A DNA stretch of 57,751 nucleotides from Candidatus Kuenenia stuttgartensis (GCA_945876185.1 CAMCMZ010000014.1:1-57751), one strand, 5' to 3'. Shown: positions 9,896 to 19,459, counted from the stretch's first letter. Notes: a model not told the origin generated them from the sequence alone. Numbers and translations: made by a program.

Positions 9896-10879
9896 TTACC
9901 CCATCCGTGCGATGCGACCCGTCGCCGCGAACAGGGCGTACAGCAGCAGGATCGGCAGAGCGAAGAGGGGTTGGAAGGAGCAGGTCACCAGGGCATCCAA
10001 AAGGATGATTCCACCCAGCGCGGCGCCGGTGATGGCGGGGATGTCGCCGCGATGCCCGGAGCGGATCGCCGCGACCCACGGCCGCGCGACCGTCCAGCCC
10101 AGGCCGATAGCGATCGCCACCGCCAGGACGACCGACAGCAGCACGGCGACCGGACCGCCTCCGCCGCCGCGCCAGAGCTGGCCCAACCAAGGCGCGGTCA
10201 CGACCTGGGCCAGGGCGAGCAGCAGCGCCACCGCCATCAGGCCGCCACCGGCGAGGAGTTCCCAGCGCCGGGCGGAGCGCGATTCCAGTTCCGCCACCGC
10301 CGCCAGACCGAGCACCCAGATTCCCAGCAAAATCGCGAACGGCGGCACGATCCAACCGCCCGCCGGAGCGATCAGGGCCATGCGCAGGAAATCGCTGCCC
10401 AGGATCAGCAACGCCAGCAGGGCGTGGACGACGCGCACCGCCGCCAGGGTCAGGCTGCCCAGCCAGGGCACGTCCTTGGTCGCGAAATTGTAGAGGAAGG
10501 CCAGGCACAACACGGCGCCCGCGAGACGGAACCCGTGTTCAACCTGGGCCGCACAGACCAGCGCCCCCACCGCCACCAGGGCGCCGACGGCGCACGCGGT
10601 GGCGAGGCGAATGCGCCCTGATGGCAAGGGGCGCTGCGGGTGCAGTTGCCGGTCGCGTTCGACGTCGGCGATGTCGTTCCAGATCATCCCGGCGGCATAC
10701 AGCAGGGAACTTGCGGCCACGATCCAGAGGGGCTGCAGGCCGCCTTGCAATAGACGCTGCGCGAACGGCAGGGGATCGAACACACCGGCGGCGTAGAAGG
10801 CCGCAATGCAGGCAGCGAGGGCGTCAGCCCAGACGGTCAGCAGGCCAGAGGCACGGAAGAGGCGCAGCCAAGCCAGCAT
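9896..10879 (-). CDS. UbiA-family polytopic membrane prenyltransferase-like protein (EboC-like?)
   Basis: The family transfers polyprenyl groups to aromatic or other acceptors in the membrane using an Asp-rich, Mg-binding site. The first signature is clear: NDIADVERD at residues 68-76, followed by RPLPSG at 83-88. The rest is a series of about eight or nine hydrophobic helices. The second Asp-rich motif of typical UbiA enzymes is not evident. The segment YNFATKDVPWLGS followed by an Arg-containing helix is more like the EboC branch, whose substrate is poorly known. No other ebo-type gene is nearby. The start lies 27 bp after the kinase stop, so the two are probably cotranscribed. Family membership is secure; the exact substrate is not. 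Confidence 0.82.
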   Translation of the reverse strand: MLAWLRLFRASGLLTVWADALAACIAAFYAAGVFDPLPFAQRLLQGGLQPLWIVAASSLLYAAGMIWNDIADVERDRQLHPQRPLPSGRIRLATACAVGALVAVGALVCAAQVEHGFRLAGAVLCLAFLYNFATKDVPWLGSLTLAAVRVVHALLALLILGSDFLRMALIAPAGGWIVPPFAILLGIWVLGLAAVAELESRSARRWELLAGGGLMAVALLLALAQVVTAPWLGQLWRGGGGGPVAVLLSVVLAVAIAIGLGWTVARPWVAAIRSGHRGDIPAITGAALGGIILLDALVTCSFQPLFALPILLLYALFAATGRIARMG

Positions 10880-10906
10880 CGCCGGGAAAGTACCGGATGG
10901 TCGGGG

Positions 10907-13900
10907 CTACACCACCCCGAGGCGTTCCAGACCCTGGCGGCCGATGACCAGGTAGCCGGAACCGGGCGTCATCAACTCGCGGTAGAGCTTCTCGGCCTCG
11001 GCCTTGTGCCCGAGGTTCTCGGCCAGCCAGGCGGTGAGCGCCTTGAGCGGGGTGGCGAGCAGGCGGTCGTTGATCACCGCCAGACCGCCCTCGACCAGGT
11101 CCCACGGCAGGTAGCCCAAGCCATAGCAACCCAGGCGGGCGCCGAACAGCACGACCAGCGAGGTGCGCTGCGTTTCGAGCACGTCGGTGAGGCGGAAGCA
11201 GTGCTCGAGATCGGCCCGGGCGAGGTCGTCGTCGCCCTGGCGCAGGAAGAGCCCGGCGCGCAGCAGCCGTTCGACCGGATTGAGATCGTCGCCGGCGAAG
11301 GCCGCCAGGAGCGGTTCGCAGCAACCGAGCGAAGCCAGCGCCAGGCAGTCGCGCACGAAGTCGAAGAGCTGGTTCGGATCATCACCCCGCCCGACCAGCA
11401 TGACGGTGGTGGCGGGATCGTTGGCCGCGCCGAGCTGGCGCGCGAGTTCGAGGTAGTCGGCCAGCAGGCGCTGCTCGCGTAGGCGCAGGTCGTAGCCGAG
11501 GTGGCAGAGGCGCTTCACCGCCTCGGCCTGGGCGAGCAGGCCGGCAGAGTCCTCGCCGTCGACCAGTTGCGACGCGTGGTAGTGCAGGTTCCAGCTGAAC
11601 GAGGTCGACACCGTGCGCAGGAGCGGACCTTCGTCGGGCGACCCGCGCACGAACTGGCGGATGAGGTCGAGTTCGGCTTCCAGCACCGGATCGACGCCGT
11701 GGTCGCGCAGGTGGTTGCGCAGGTGCTTGAGCAGCCAGATGCAGAAGCGCGTGCGCACCACGTCGCCGGATTCCTGCCAGGCCAGCATCTCGCGGATGGC
11801 GCGGCGCAGGGCCTCGGGGTTGGCGACCCCGCCGCCCTGAAGGAGGCGCAGGCGGGCGAGCTCGAAGATCGCGTCCTGGGCCAGCGGGTGGTCGATGTTG
11901 GCGGACAGGAAGTGGCTGAGCTCCTGCGCCGCCTCATCGTGACGTTCGGCCTGCACCAGCGCGGTGGCGAGCATGAAGTGCGCCTCGACCGCCTGGTCGC
12001 CCTGGTCGTGTTCGCCCAGGAAACGGCGGTACCCGGCGATGGCCTCGTCGACCATTCCTTGACGCAGCAGTTCATTGCCGATCGCGAAAGCGGGCACCAT
12101 GAGCGGGCTCTTGCGGCGTTCGACCCGCAGGTGGCGCACCAGGGCCTGGCTGTTCCAGGTCGCGAGGGCCAGGTGCATGCCGACCGGCGCCCCGAGCGGA
12201 AACGGATCGCGCACCACCAGCGGATCGCCATCATCGATCCTGAGGGTGAGCAGCGAACCGACCGCTTCGCACACCACGTGGCGCGCGTGGCGACCGCCGC
12301 CGCTCCTCAGGCGCGTGCTGGTTCGCGAGCGGTTCATCGGGCGCAGCGTCAGGTACTCCGGCGAGATCGCGCCCGACTGCCCGTCGCCACGACAGATCGC
12401 AAGCCAGTCACCGCCATAGGCGCCAAGCTTGAACTGGTAGGCCGGGTTCGGCGGCAGGCCGCGCATGAAGACCCAGAGTTCCTCGCCCTTCACCACATCG
12501 ACGCCGAACGACAGGCGGACGTCGTCACCCGGGGTCACGCCAAGGGGATAGACCTGCAGGCCGTAGCCGCCCAACAGCATGCCACCGAGTTCAGGGTGGC
12601 CGACCTGGCCCACCGCCTCGCCCTGCAGGGCGAACGACGGTTCCGAGAACGGCCCCGGATCGGCACTGGCGGCGAATTCCCAGTGGCCCATCCCCAGCCA
12701 CGCGCCTTCGCGTTCCTTGGCCAAACGCTGGCGTTCCAGTTCAGCGTACGACGCCGACAACTGCGCCAGCAGGGTGCGGATCTCCTGCGCGAAGACGAGA
12801 CAGTCCGGATAGCGGTCCTGGGTGTCGAGTGCCAAAGCCCATTCGCAGATCGTGCGCAGGGCCATCGGGGCGTCGGGCCAGAAATCCGTCAGCGTCTTGC
12901 GCTTGCCGGTCTTCACCTGCTCGATCAGGCGGACGAGCGGTTCGTGCTCGCCGAGCTCGACCGGCGTGTGCATCGACAGTAGTTCGAAGAGGATCACACC
13001 GAGCGAATAGATGTCGCTGCGCTGGTCCGCCGCCTGGGCGTGGCCGCCGGCCTGTTCCGGCGACATGTAGGCCGGCGAACCCATCACCTGCCCGAACTGG
13101 GTCGAGCGGATGTTGGTGCGGTTCGCCCGGCGCTGGGCACTGGCGGTGCCGGGCATCGGCAGGTTGGTGCTCGACGACGGCCGGAACCGGGCGCTTGATG
13201 GCTCCGCCACCTTCACCGTCCCCGGCCTCGCCGCTGGCTCCGGCCTGGCCGCTGAGTCCGGCTTGGCCGTAGAGGTGGATACCGCATGGGTCCCGTTCGA
13301 CGCTGAACCGCCGGACGCGACCGCATCGGTGCCGGGCGGCGGCATGATCACCGTCGCCGCGTCGGCGCGGGCCCCGGCGACCTGTTCGAACATCTCATCA
13401 TAGGCGGCCTCGATTTCGGGATCTTGTTCGCGCAGGCTGCGCGCCAGGCCCCAGTCGAGCACCCAGACTTCGCCGTACTGACCGACGATGATATTGGCGG
13501 GCTTCAGGTCGCGATGAACGATGTCGCGGCTGTGGGCGTAGGCGATGACTTCGAGGATCTTGAGGAACAGGGTCAACCGGTCGATGAGCGGGAAAAACGT
13601 CCAATGGTCGCTCGCCCCGAGCCGCAGTTCATCGATGCGGCGTTCCAGGGTGTGGCCCTTGACCAGCGACATGAAGTAGCAGCGCGCGCCTTCCGGTGTG
13701 GTGGCGGCTTCGTACACCGCCACCAGGCCGGGATGCATGAGGCGGGCGCTGATGCGGATCTCGGATTCAAAGCGCGACGCGATCTCGGGATCCTTGGCGA
13801 CTGCTTCGTCCAGAATTTTTACGGCGACTTCGCGCTCCAGGAAGTGGTCCCAGGCGGCGTAGACGTGGCAGGTGGCGCCACGCCCGGCCGGACGGAGGAG

Positions 13901-13978
13901 GCTGTAGCGACCAGCGATGCGCGCGCTGTCCGGAGTGATGGCGGTGGTGGTCACGATTGCGGGTCGTTCCAAGGACAT
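10907..13978 (-). CDS. Large soluble Ser/Thr protein kinase with TPR region and a long activation-segment insert
   Basis: The catalytic domain spans about residues 24-400: VAVK with Lys54, HRDLKPANI at 155-163, SPE at 306-308 and DIYSLG at 322-327. Two features are odd. The Mg-binding motif is DWG (175-177) instead of DFG. Between it and SPAYMSPEQ lies about 120 residues of Ala/Pro/Ser/Thr-rich low-complexity sequence where a normal activation loop has about 25. A beta-rich segment follows (about 430-600), then helical repeats of TPR type (for example DEAIAGYRRFLGEHDQ and DEAAQELSHFL) to the end. No membrane helix is visible, so it should be cytoplasmic, unlike the kinase at 15390-18341. It is likely part of a signalling network with that kinase. 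The target is unknown. Confidence 0.9.
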   Translation of the reverse strand: MSLERPAIVTTTAITPDSARIAGRYSLLRPAGRGATCHVYAAWDHFLEREVAVKILDEAVAKDPEIASRFESEIRISARLMHPGLVAVYEAATTPEGARCYFMSLVKGHTLERRIDELRLGASDHWTFFPLIDRLTLFLKILEVIAYAHSRDIVHRDLKPANIIVGQYGEVWVLDWGLARSLREQDPEIEAAYDEMFEQVAGARADAATVIMPPPGTDAVASGGSASNGTHAVSTSTAKPDSAARPEPAARPGTVKVAEPSSARFRPSSSTNLPMPGTASAQRRANRTNIRSTQFGQVMGSPAYMSPEQAGGHAQAADQRSDIYSLGVILFELLSMHTPVELGEHEPLVRLIEQVKTGKRKTLTDFWPDAPMALRTICEWALALDTQDRYPDCLVFAQEIRTLLAQLSASYAELERQRLAKEREGAWLGMGHWEFAASADPGPFSEPSFALQGEAVGQVGHPELGGMLLGGYGLQVYPLGVTPGDDVRLSFGVDVVKGEELWVFMRGLPPNPAYQFKLGAYGGDWLAICRGDGQSGAISPEYLTLRPMNRSRTSTRLRSGGGRHARHVVCEAVGSLLTLRIDDGDPLVVRDPFPLGAPVGMHLALATWNSQALVRHLRVERRKSPLMVPAFAIGNELLRQGMVDEAIAGYRRFLGEHDQGDQAVEAHFMLATALVQAERHDEAAQELSHFLSANIDHPLAQDAIFELARLRLLQGGGVANPEALRRAIREMLAWQESGDVVRTRFCIWLLKHLRNHLRDHGVDPVLEAELDLIRQFVRGSPDEGPLLRTVSTSFSWNLHYHASQLVDGEDSAGLLAQAEAVKRLCHLGYDLRLREQRLLADYLELARQLGAANDPATTVMLVGRGDDPNQLFDFVRDCLALASLGCCEPLLAAFAGDDLNPVERLLRAGLFLRQGDDDLARADLEHCFRLTDVLETQRTSLVVLFGARLGCYGLGYLPWDLVEGGLAVINDRLLATPLKALTAWLAENLGHKAEAEKLYRELMTPGSGYLVIGRQGLERLGVV

Positions 13979-14117
13979 GGATACCCCGGCGCGCCGGCTG
14001 CCGCAACCCTGGTTTCAGCCGAATGTGTGGAGCGAACCGCCATGCGTGACACGCAGGGCGATCGGACGCAGCCCGCGCAACCGCAACGCGGCGCACCGGG
14101 GCCAGGACGAATGCCCC

Positions 14118-15215
14118 TCACGCGTCGGGCACGATCCAGCCGCCGCCCCAGCACCAGGTGGCGGTGGGGTCGTAGAGCACACAGGCCTGACCCGGCGCAG
14201 CGCGGGCGGTGGGCTGGTCGAAGTGTATCTCGGCGTTGGGCAGGCCGCCTTCACCCACGCCGGGTCGCGGCAGCACTCGCGCCGGGATGAGCCGGCCGCG
14301 GTGGCGCAGGCGGGCGAGCACGGCGATCCCCTCCGCAGGCACCTGACCCGGAGACCAGGTCAGGTCGGTGAGGGGCAGCGTGCGGGTTTCCAGCGCCTCA
14401 CGCGGCCCGACCACGACCTGGTTGCGAGCGGGATCCAGGCGCACGACGTAGAGCGGTTCCGACCAGGCGATGCCAAGGCCATGGCGCTGGCCGATGGTGT
14501 AGGCCGGCAGGCCGCGGTGCGTGCCGACCGTGCTGCCATCGACGAGGACGAAGTCGCCAGGGCGGAAGGCGTCTGGCGCGGCGGCTCGCACGAAGTCGGC
14601 GGCGCTGCCGTTGACGAAGCAGATGTCCTGGCTTTCGCCCTTGTCGGCGGTGGGGAGACCGCGCTGGCGGGCGGCCTCGCGCACCTCGGCCTTGGTCAGG
14701 CCGCCGACCGGGAACTCGGCGCGCGACAGTTGTTCCTGGGTGAGCGAGAACAGGAAGTAGGTCTGGTCCTTGCCGGCGTCGACGGCGGTGCGCAGCAGCC
14801 AACGATCGAGCGCGCGTTCGACCCGGGCGTAGTGGCCGGTCGCGACACGCTCGGCCCCGACCGATGCGGCCCAGCGCCAGAGTTCGCCGAACTTCACCGT
14901 CTCGTTGCAGCGCACGCAGGGATTCGGGGTCAGTCCGCGCGCATAGTCGGCGACGAATCCGTCGACCACGTTGCGGCGGAAACCGTCTTCGAAGTCGACC
15001 ACGTAGTGCCGCGCCCCGACCTTCTGCGCCACCGACCGCGCGTCGATGGTTTCGGTCGGCGAACAGCAGGCGTCGGTGCGGGTGAAGCCGCCGTCGAGTT
15101 CCGCGCACGGCCAGAGCTTCATCGTGACGCCGACGACCTCATGCCCGGCCTCGGCCACCAGGGCGGCGGTCAGGCTGGAGTCGACTCCTCCGGACATGCC
15201 GACGGCGATGCGCAT
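14118..15215 (-). CDS. mnmA: tRNA-specific 2-thiouridylase
   Basis: MnmA activates U34 of tRNA-Lys, tRNA-Glu and tRNA-Gln with ATP and inserts sulfur from a persulfide relay. Diagnostic motifs are the PP-loop SGGVDS at 8-13, NPCVRC at 98-103 and the second catalytic Cys in QDICF (Cys199). TGHYARV and the C-terminal beta domain ending PTATWCWGGGWIV are also present. The 365-residue length is typical. The frame is open upstream for another 45 codons, but ATG at 15215 starts right at the conserved MRIAVGMSGG and is the better choice. The open extension runs into the 100-bp repeat at 15271-15370. It sits between two kinase genes on the same strand. Confidence 0.96.
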   Translation of the reverse strand: MRIAVGMSGGVDSSLTAALVAEAGHEVVGVTMKLWPCAELDGGFTRTDACCSPTETIDARSVAQKVGARHYVVDFEDGFRRNVVDGFVADYARGLTPNPCVRCNETVKFGELWRWAASVGAERVATGHYARVERALDRWLLRTAVDAGKDQTYFLFSLTQEQLSRAEFPVGGLTKAEVREAARQRGLPTADKGESQDICFVNGSAADFVRAAAPDAFRPGDFVLVDGSTVGTHRGLPAYTIGQRHGLGIAWSEPLYVVRLDPARNQVVVGPREALETRTLPLTDLTWSPGQVPAEGIAVLARLRHRGRLIPARVLPRPGVGEGGLPNAEIHFDQPTARAAPGQACVLYDPTATWCWGGGWIVPDA

Positions 15216-15270
15216 GCGCGGCAGTCTGGCCCCGGCCCCGGTCCCGCCAGCGTGACCCGGCTCAGGCCTG

Positions 15271-15370
15271 CAGGGCGCCTCAAAAGTCGGTCTCCTGGGA
15301 GCGCCGGCGTCTCGCCGGCTGAAAAAGGAGCATCCGCAGGATGCCACCAACCGACTTTTGCGGCAGCCTG
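15271..15370 (+). repeat. 100-bp palindromic interspersed element, copy 1
   Basis: The ends are inverted repeats: CTCAAAAGTCGG near the left edge against CCGACTTTTG near the right. Inside are two perfect hairpins, GCCGGCG-TCT-CGCCGGC and GCATCC-GCA-GGATGC. A second 100-bp copy lies at 34156-34255. This copy occupies most of the 174-bp gap between the kinase stop (15390) and the mnmA start. Confidence 0.88.
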
Positions 15371-15389
15371 CCCAGGCTTGCGGACGGGC

Positions 15390-18341
15390 TCAGCGCTCCG
15401 CCTTCAACTGCTGGCGCGCGAGCGGGGTCGGCCATTCGTAGGCCGGTCCGATAGTGGCGGCGGCCTGAAGGTGTTCGCGCCAGCCGTCCTCGTCCTTGAG
15501 CATCAGCAGGATCCGGGCGGTGAAATACTCGCTGTCGTTCTGCATCCCGGTGTCCTGCGCGGTCACCGGGATGGGCAGCTTGCGGTCAACCAGGTGCTGC
15601 ATGATCCGGCCGGCAACGCTTTTGCGTTCGCTGGATTCCTTCCAGCGGGCGATGGCGGCCTGATCGTTGTCCGGCCGGTACAGCAGGTCGCCCAGCCACA
15701 GTCGGGCGGCCTGGCGGACGTCAGGCAACCCCTCGGTCGCCTTGTCCTTGAGGATGGAGAGGTAGAGGTCTTCCGCCTCGGGCAGATGCCCGCGCAGACG
15801 CTCGGCAGCGGCAATCCCGAGTTGCGCCTGCATCCGGATCGCCACCGGCAGGCGGTTCTCGCGTCCGACCCGGGTGTAGCGTTCGATCGCCTCGTCCCAG
15901 CGGCCCAGCGCGAGGTACAAGTCGGCGGCACCGAGGTTGCCCTGGGCAGTGGCCGGGGCCTGGGACTTGCGGAAGGTGGTGTTGATGTCGGCGGCGGTGG
16001 CGTACATGCGCGCCGAGCGCTCCATTTCACCGGCATCACTGGCATCGGCCTTGCCGGATATCTGTGCGGCCCGCTTGAGGTAATCCTTGACCAGATCAGC
16101 GAGCGTCGCCTCGGGCACGATCGCGGCCAACTTGGCGAGGTCGTATTTCAGCCGCACCGCCTCGAAGTACTGCTCGGCCTCCTCATAGCGCGTGAGTTTG
16201 AGCGAACACGACCAGGCATGGAAGGTGGCGAGCAGGGCATAGCGCGGGTCGTCGCGGTTGCGGGCGGCGACGTCCTGGAAGAGCTTGAGGGCCTCCTCGA
16301 AGTTCTGCGTCTTCAATGCGGTATCCGAGGACTGATTGGCGATCTCCTCCATGCAGATCGCGCTGCGCAGCAGGGCGTCGCGGGCCTGCGGACTGTCGGG
16401 ATGGTCGCGCAGGAATCCCTGGTACAGGTACAGCGCCTTGGAGAAGTTCTTGTCCTGGCGCAAGGTGTCGGCGCGGGCGAGGGCGCTGACCAGCAGGTCG
16501 GTCTTCTGGCGTTCGAGAAGAATGCGCGAGACTTTGGCCTCGGGCAGAAGGATGCCGGCGTCGGCCTTGCCTGGCGTCGCCGACTTGCCGTCGCCCGCGA
16601 CAAAGGCGATGTAGATGCCGTCCGCGTTGGTGCCTTCGATCGGCAGAAGATCCGGAAAGCGCATGATCTCGGGCAGGTCATCGCCGGCTGGTGGCAGGGC
16701 CGAGGCTGACGGCAGCGACGGCGCAGACCCGCCCTGAGATGGCTGCGCGGCAGATGCGACCGCAGCCGCGGCGGGAATCACGTTCGAACCACTCTCGCTG
16801 AAACCGCACTGGACGATGAGTTCGTCCTCGAGACGGGTGAAGCGCAGATGCAGGAGCCGGCCCCGGGTCTGGGGCGGCTTGAACTCGTAGCTGGCGACCT
16901 CCTGCGTTTCGCGAAAGAGCTTGGCCCGATCGCTGTTCAGGCGCAGGCGATAGCCCTTGTACATGTCCTGGTCGGCGAGCATGAGCTCGACCTGCCACAG
17001 ATCCGCCAGGGGTTCGATGGTGACCGACAGACGCACCGAACCGCTGACCGGCGGCAGCACGGCATGCCGAACGTTCTTGCCCAGCAGGGGATGCGGAACC
17101 AGCCGGGGCACCGCGCCCGCCGCCACCGGCTTGGCCGGGGCCGGTTCGACTTTCAATTCCGGGATGGCGATCTCTTTGATCCAGGGCCGCTGCGCCAGCG
17201 GCTGCAGCGCCAGCTGCTGTTGCTGCTGCGCCAGCTGCATCGCGTCACGCTGCTTGAGCGCCCGCCGCACCACCACCACCCCGGTGGTGACAATCACGAA
17301 GACGATCAGGGCGGTGGCGGCGATCGCTCGGCGATGGCGCCAGCCGAAGCGGACGGCCAGGCGGAAGCTGCCGGGCGGCGTCCAGCGCACCCGCTCGCCG
17401 CGCAGGTACCGGCGCAGATCGGCGGCCATGGCCTCGGCGGCGGGATGGCGGTCGCGCGGATCCTTGGCCATCGCGGTGAGCAGGATCTGCTCCAGCGCTG
17501 GCGGGCAGTCGCGGCGCAGGCGCGAGGGCGGCACCACCGGATCCTCGATGATCCGGCGCAGCAGGGCGACCGAGTTTTCGGCGCTGAACGGCTGCTGCCC
17601 GGTGACCATTTCGTAGAGGCACGCGCCGCAGCTATAGATGTCGGAGCGCCGGCCGAGATCGCCCCGGCTGCCGCCGGCCTGCTCCGGGCTCATGTAAGCC
17701 GGCGTCCCGACCACCGCCCCGGTCTGGGTCAGGTGCGATTCCTGGTCGAGCGACATCGCCAGGCCGAAATCCAGGAGTTTCACCGTTCCGTCCGGCAGGA
17801 TCATGATGTTCGACGGCTTGATGTCGCGGTGCAGGATGCCGGCCAGGTGCGCGACGTGAAGGGCCTCCAGCGCCTGGATCATGAGTTCCGCTGACAGGCG
17901 CAGGTCGATCCCGCCCTGGCCCTGCTTGCGCAGGTTCTCGGCGATCAGGTCGTCGATCAGCCGGCCGCTGATCAGCGGCATCACCAGGTACGGCCGCCCA
18001 TCGTGTTCGCCGACATCGATCACCCGCACGATGCCGGGATGGCGCAGCGCCTGCATGTAGGCGACCTCGCGGGTGAAGCGCTTGCGTTCATCCGCGTCGA
18101 CCTTGCGCAGCACCTTGATCGCGACCTCTCGCCCCATCGGCACGGCGCACGATTCCACCACCTCGCCGAGGTACACGGTGCCCATGCCACCGCGCCCCAG
18201 TACGCGCACCACCCGGTACGGCCCGATGCGGCGGGGCTCGCGCGCGATCCCGGTCGACGGGTACATCAGCGACGGCAACACCTCGGTGTCGCTGGCGCGC
18301 TTCGGCGATGGGGGCGGTGGTTCGGCGGGCTTGGGGCCCAT
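15390..18341 (-). CDS. Membrane-anchored Ser/Thr protein kinase with extracytoplasmic TPR region
   Basis: The N-terminal cytoplasmic kinase domain (about 42-315) has GRGGMG at 49-54, VAIK with Lys76, HRDIKPSN at 171-178, DFG at 191-193 and TPAYMSPEQ at 213-221. A Gln-rich linker follows the single membrane helix at about 339-358. The extracytoplasmic half has a beta-rich segment (about 420-520), then TPR-type helices such as ALYLYQGFLRDHPDS, EEALKLFQDVAARN and RWDEAIERYTRVGREN. This is the usual build of PknB/Hanks-type receptor kinases, with the outer part probably sensing a ligand or partner. The gene is separated from the upstream regulator by a terminator-like repeat (18561-18662), so it likely has its own promoter. 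The ligand is unknown. Confidence 0.93.
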   Translation of the reverse strand: MGPKPAEPPPPSPKRASDTEVLPSLMYPSTGIAREPRRIGPYRVVRVLGRGGMGTVYLGEVVESCAVPMGREVAIKVLRKVDADERKRFTREVAYMQALRHPGIVRVIDVGEHDGRPYLVMPLISGRLIDDLIAENLRKQGQGGIDLRLSAELMIQALEALHVAHLAGILHRDIKPSNIMILPDGTVKLLDFGLAMSLDQESHLTQTGAVVGTPAYMSPEQAGGSRGDLGRRSDIYSCGACLYEMVTGQQPFSAENSVALLRRIIEDPVVPPSRLRRDCPPALEQILLTAMAKDPRDRHPAAEAMAADLRRYLRGERVRWTPPGSFRLAVRFGWRHRRAIAATALIVFVIVTTGVVVVRRALKQRDAMQLAQQQQQLALQPLAQRPWIKEIAIPELKVEPAPAKPVAAGAVPRLVPHPLLGKNVRHAVLPPVSGSVRLSVTIEPLADLWQVELMLADQDMYKGYRLRLNSDRAKLFRETQEVASYEFKPPQTRGRLLHLRFTRLEDELIVQCGFSESGSNVIPAAAAVASAAQPSQGGSAPSLPSASALPPAGDDLPEIMRFPDLLPIEGTNADGIYIAFVAGDGKSATPGKADAGILLPEAKVSRILLERQKTDLLVSALARADTLRQDKNFSKALYLYQGFLRDHPDSPQARDALLRSAICMEEIANQSSDTALKTQNFEEALKLFQDVAARNRDDPRYALLATFHAWSCSLKLTRYEEAEQYFEAVRLKYDLAKLAAIVPEATLADLVKDYLKRAAQISGKADASDAGEMERSARMYATAADINTTFRKSQAPATAQGNLGAADLYLALGRWDEAIERYTRVGRENRLPVAIRMQAQLGIAAAERLRGHLPEAEDLYLSILKDKATEGLPDVRQAARLWLGDLLYRPDNDQAAIARWKESSERKSVAGRIMQHLVDRKLPIPVTAQDTGMQNDSEYFTARILLMLKDEDGWREHLQAAATIGPAYEWPTPLARQQLKAER

Positions 18342-18560
18342 GACGGCAGGCTAACGCCGGTTCCGGCCGGCCCAACCCTCTGCCGGTTCTGCCAAAAACT
18401 CGCAAAAGAGCCTCGCATTTTTCAGCAAGCTGGCACGGGAAAAAGGGTTGGTGAATTTCCCGCCAGTACCAATCGGGTGAGGAGATCGGATCGGCCTTCC
18501 CCTCTTAGAACGCTTGCCACACCGACCATCGTCGAAACCGCCGCACCAACAATTTCCAGC

Positions 18561-18662
18561 AAAAATCGCAAGTGCGCCCCAGATGCAAGGCGGGAGGCAG
18601 GAGTTTAGCAACGCCCAATGACTGACGACCAACGCAGCAGGTGGGGTGCAATTGCGATTTTT
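18561..18662 (-). repeat. Terminator-forming gene-end element, copy A
   Basis: Read on the minus strand it begins AAAAATCGCAATTGC, four bases after the regulator's stop codon, and ends TTGCGATTTTT. The 21-bp ends are complementary at 19 positions, so the transcript would fold into an A-stem-T structure like an intrinsic terminator. A second copy at 37195-37394 has the same orientation relative to the gene it follows. The interval from the kinase start (18342) to 18560 shows no other repeat or gene. Confidence 0.85.
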
Positions 18663-18666
18663 AGCT

Positions 18667-19263
18667 TCAGCGGGCATAGATCATCAACAGGTAGAGCAGT
18701 GATTCCTGGTCAGTGCTGCGGTTGCGGTAGCTGTGCGGCGCGTCGGCGGCGAACACCACCGCGTCGTGCGGGCGCAGCACGGCCGTCTGGCCGCTGATCT
18801 CGATCGCGACCTCGCCGCCGCTGACCAGGACCAGGTGCTCCTGGGTGCCCTGGGCGTGCGCCTCAGCCTGCTCCAGGCCGCCGGGCTTGATGCGCAGTTC
18901 GTAGAACTCGGACTGGCGCTTGCTGCCGTCGAAGGGGAACAGCGCGCGTGAGGAAAAACTCTGGTCGGCGTTGAACAGCAGCTTGGCCTGCTCGCGTTTG
19001 AGCACGGTCAGGCCGGTCTTCGTTTCCTCCTCGATCAGCGCGCTGAACGGCACCCCGAGTCCGTTGGCGATGCGCCACAACAGGGCGATGGTCGGGGTCG
19101 ACTTCAGGTTCTCGACCTGGTGCAGCATGGTCCGGCTGACGCCCGAGCGGTTGGCCAGCTCGTCAAGCGACAGGTGGTGTTCGGAGCGCAACCGGCGCAG
19201 ATTGGCGGCCACGGCGGAAGTCATCTGGTCGGTCAGGCGGTCGTTGACTTTGTCGCTGCTCAT
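18667..19263 (-). CDS. XRE-family regulator with C-terminal cupin domain
   Basis: The 198-residue protein has an N-terminal helix-turn-helix of the Cro/CI type (NLRRLRSEHHLSLDELANRS, then GVSRTMLHQVE) at about 20-50. A small-molecule-binding cupin follows (about 105-190; PGGLEQAEAHAQGTQEHLVL and HDAVVFAADAPHSYRN). Such regulators usually repress neighbouring genes and respond to a metabolite bound in the cupin. The chosen ATG gives MSSDKVNDRLTDQM; an in-frame ATG four codons earlier is possible, and no strong Shine-Dalgarno decides between them. The frame is open further upstream, but that stretch lacks homologous character. The target is not evident: the next gene is a kinase behind a terminator-like repeat, and the upstream side is a long gene-free region. 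Confidence 0.9.
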   Translation of the reverse strand: MSSDKVNDRLTDQMTSAVAANLRRLRSEHHLSLDELANRSGVSRTMLHQVENLKSTPTIALLWRIANGLGVPFSALIEEETKTGLTVLKREQAKLLFNADQSFSSRALFPFDGSKRQSEFYELRIKPGGLEQAEAHAQGTQEHLVLVSGGEVAIEISGQTAVLRPHDAVVFAADAPHSYRNRSTDQESLLYLLMIYAR

Positions 19264-19459
19264 GTGTGCCACCATAGCGAAGGCCGTGATCAGACAAGCT
19301 GGGACGGCCGTCCTAATCGCTTTGCCGTACTTGCTCCAGCAGACGATCGCGACACTTCGCCAAGCTGACGCGCAGTTCGATATAATGGACTTATTTTTCA
19401 TCCGAGTTCCACCGCGGGCGCCGCGCGGCGGCGAAGCCGATGCTGCCCCGGCCTAGAGA

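Noticed and set aside
18351-18677. Small open frames that share peptides between 18351-18677 and 37114-37609
   Set aside because: The shared peptides (for example CTPPAALVV and CIWGALAIF) come from the two copies of the gene-end repeat read in the same relative frame, so they are not evidence of protein homology.
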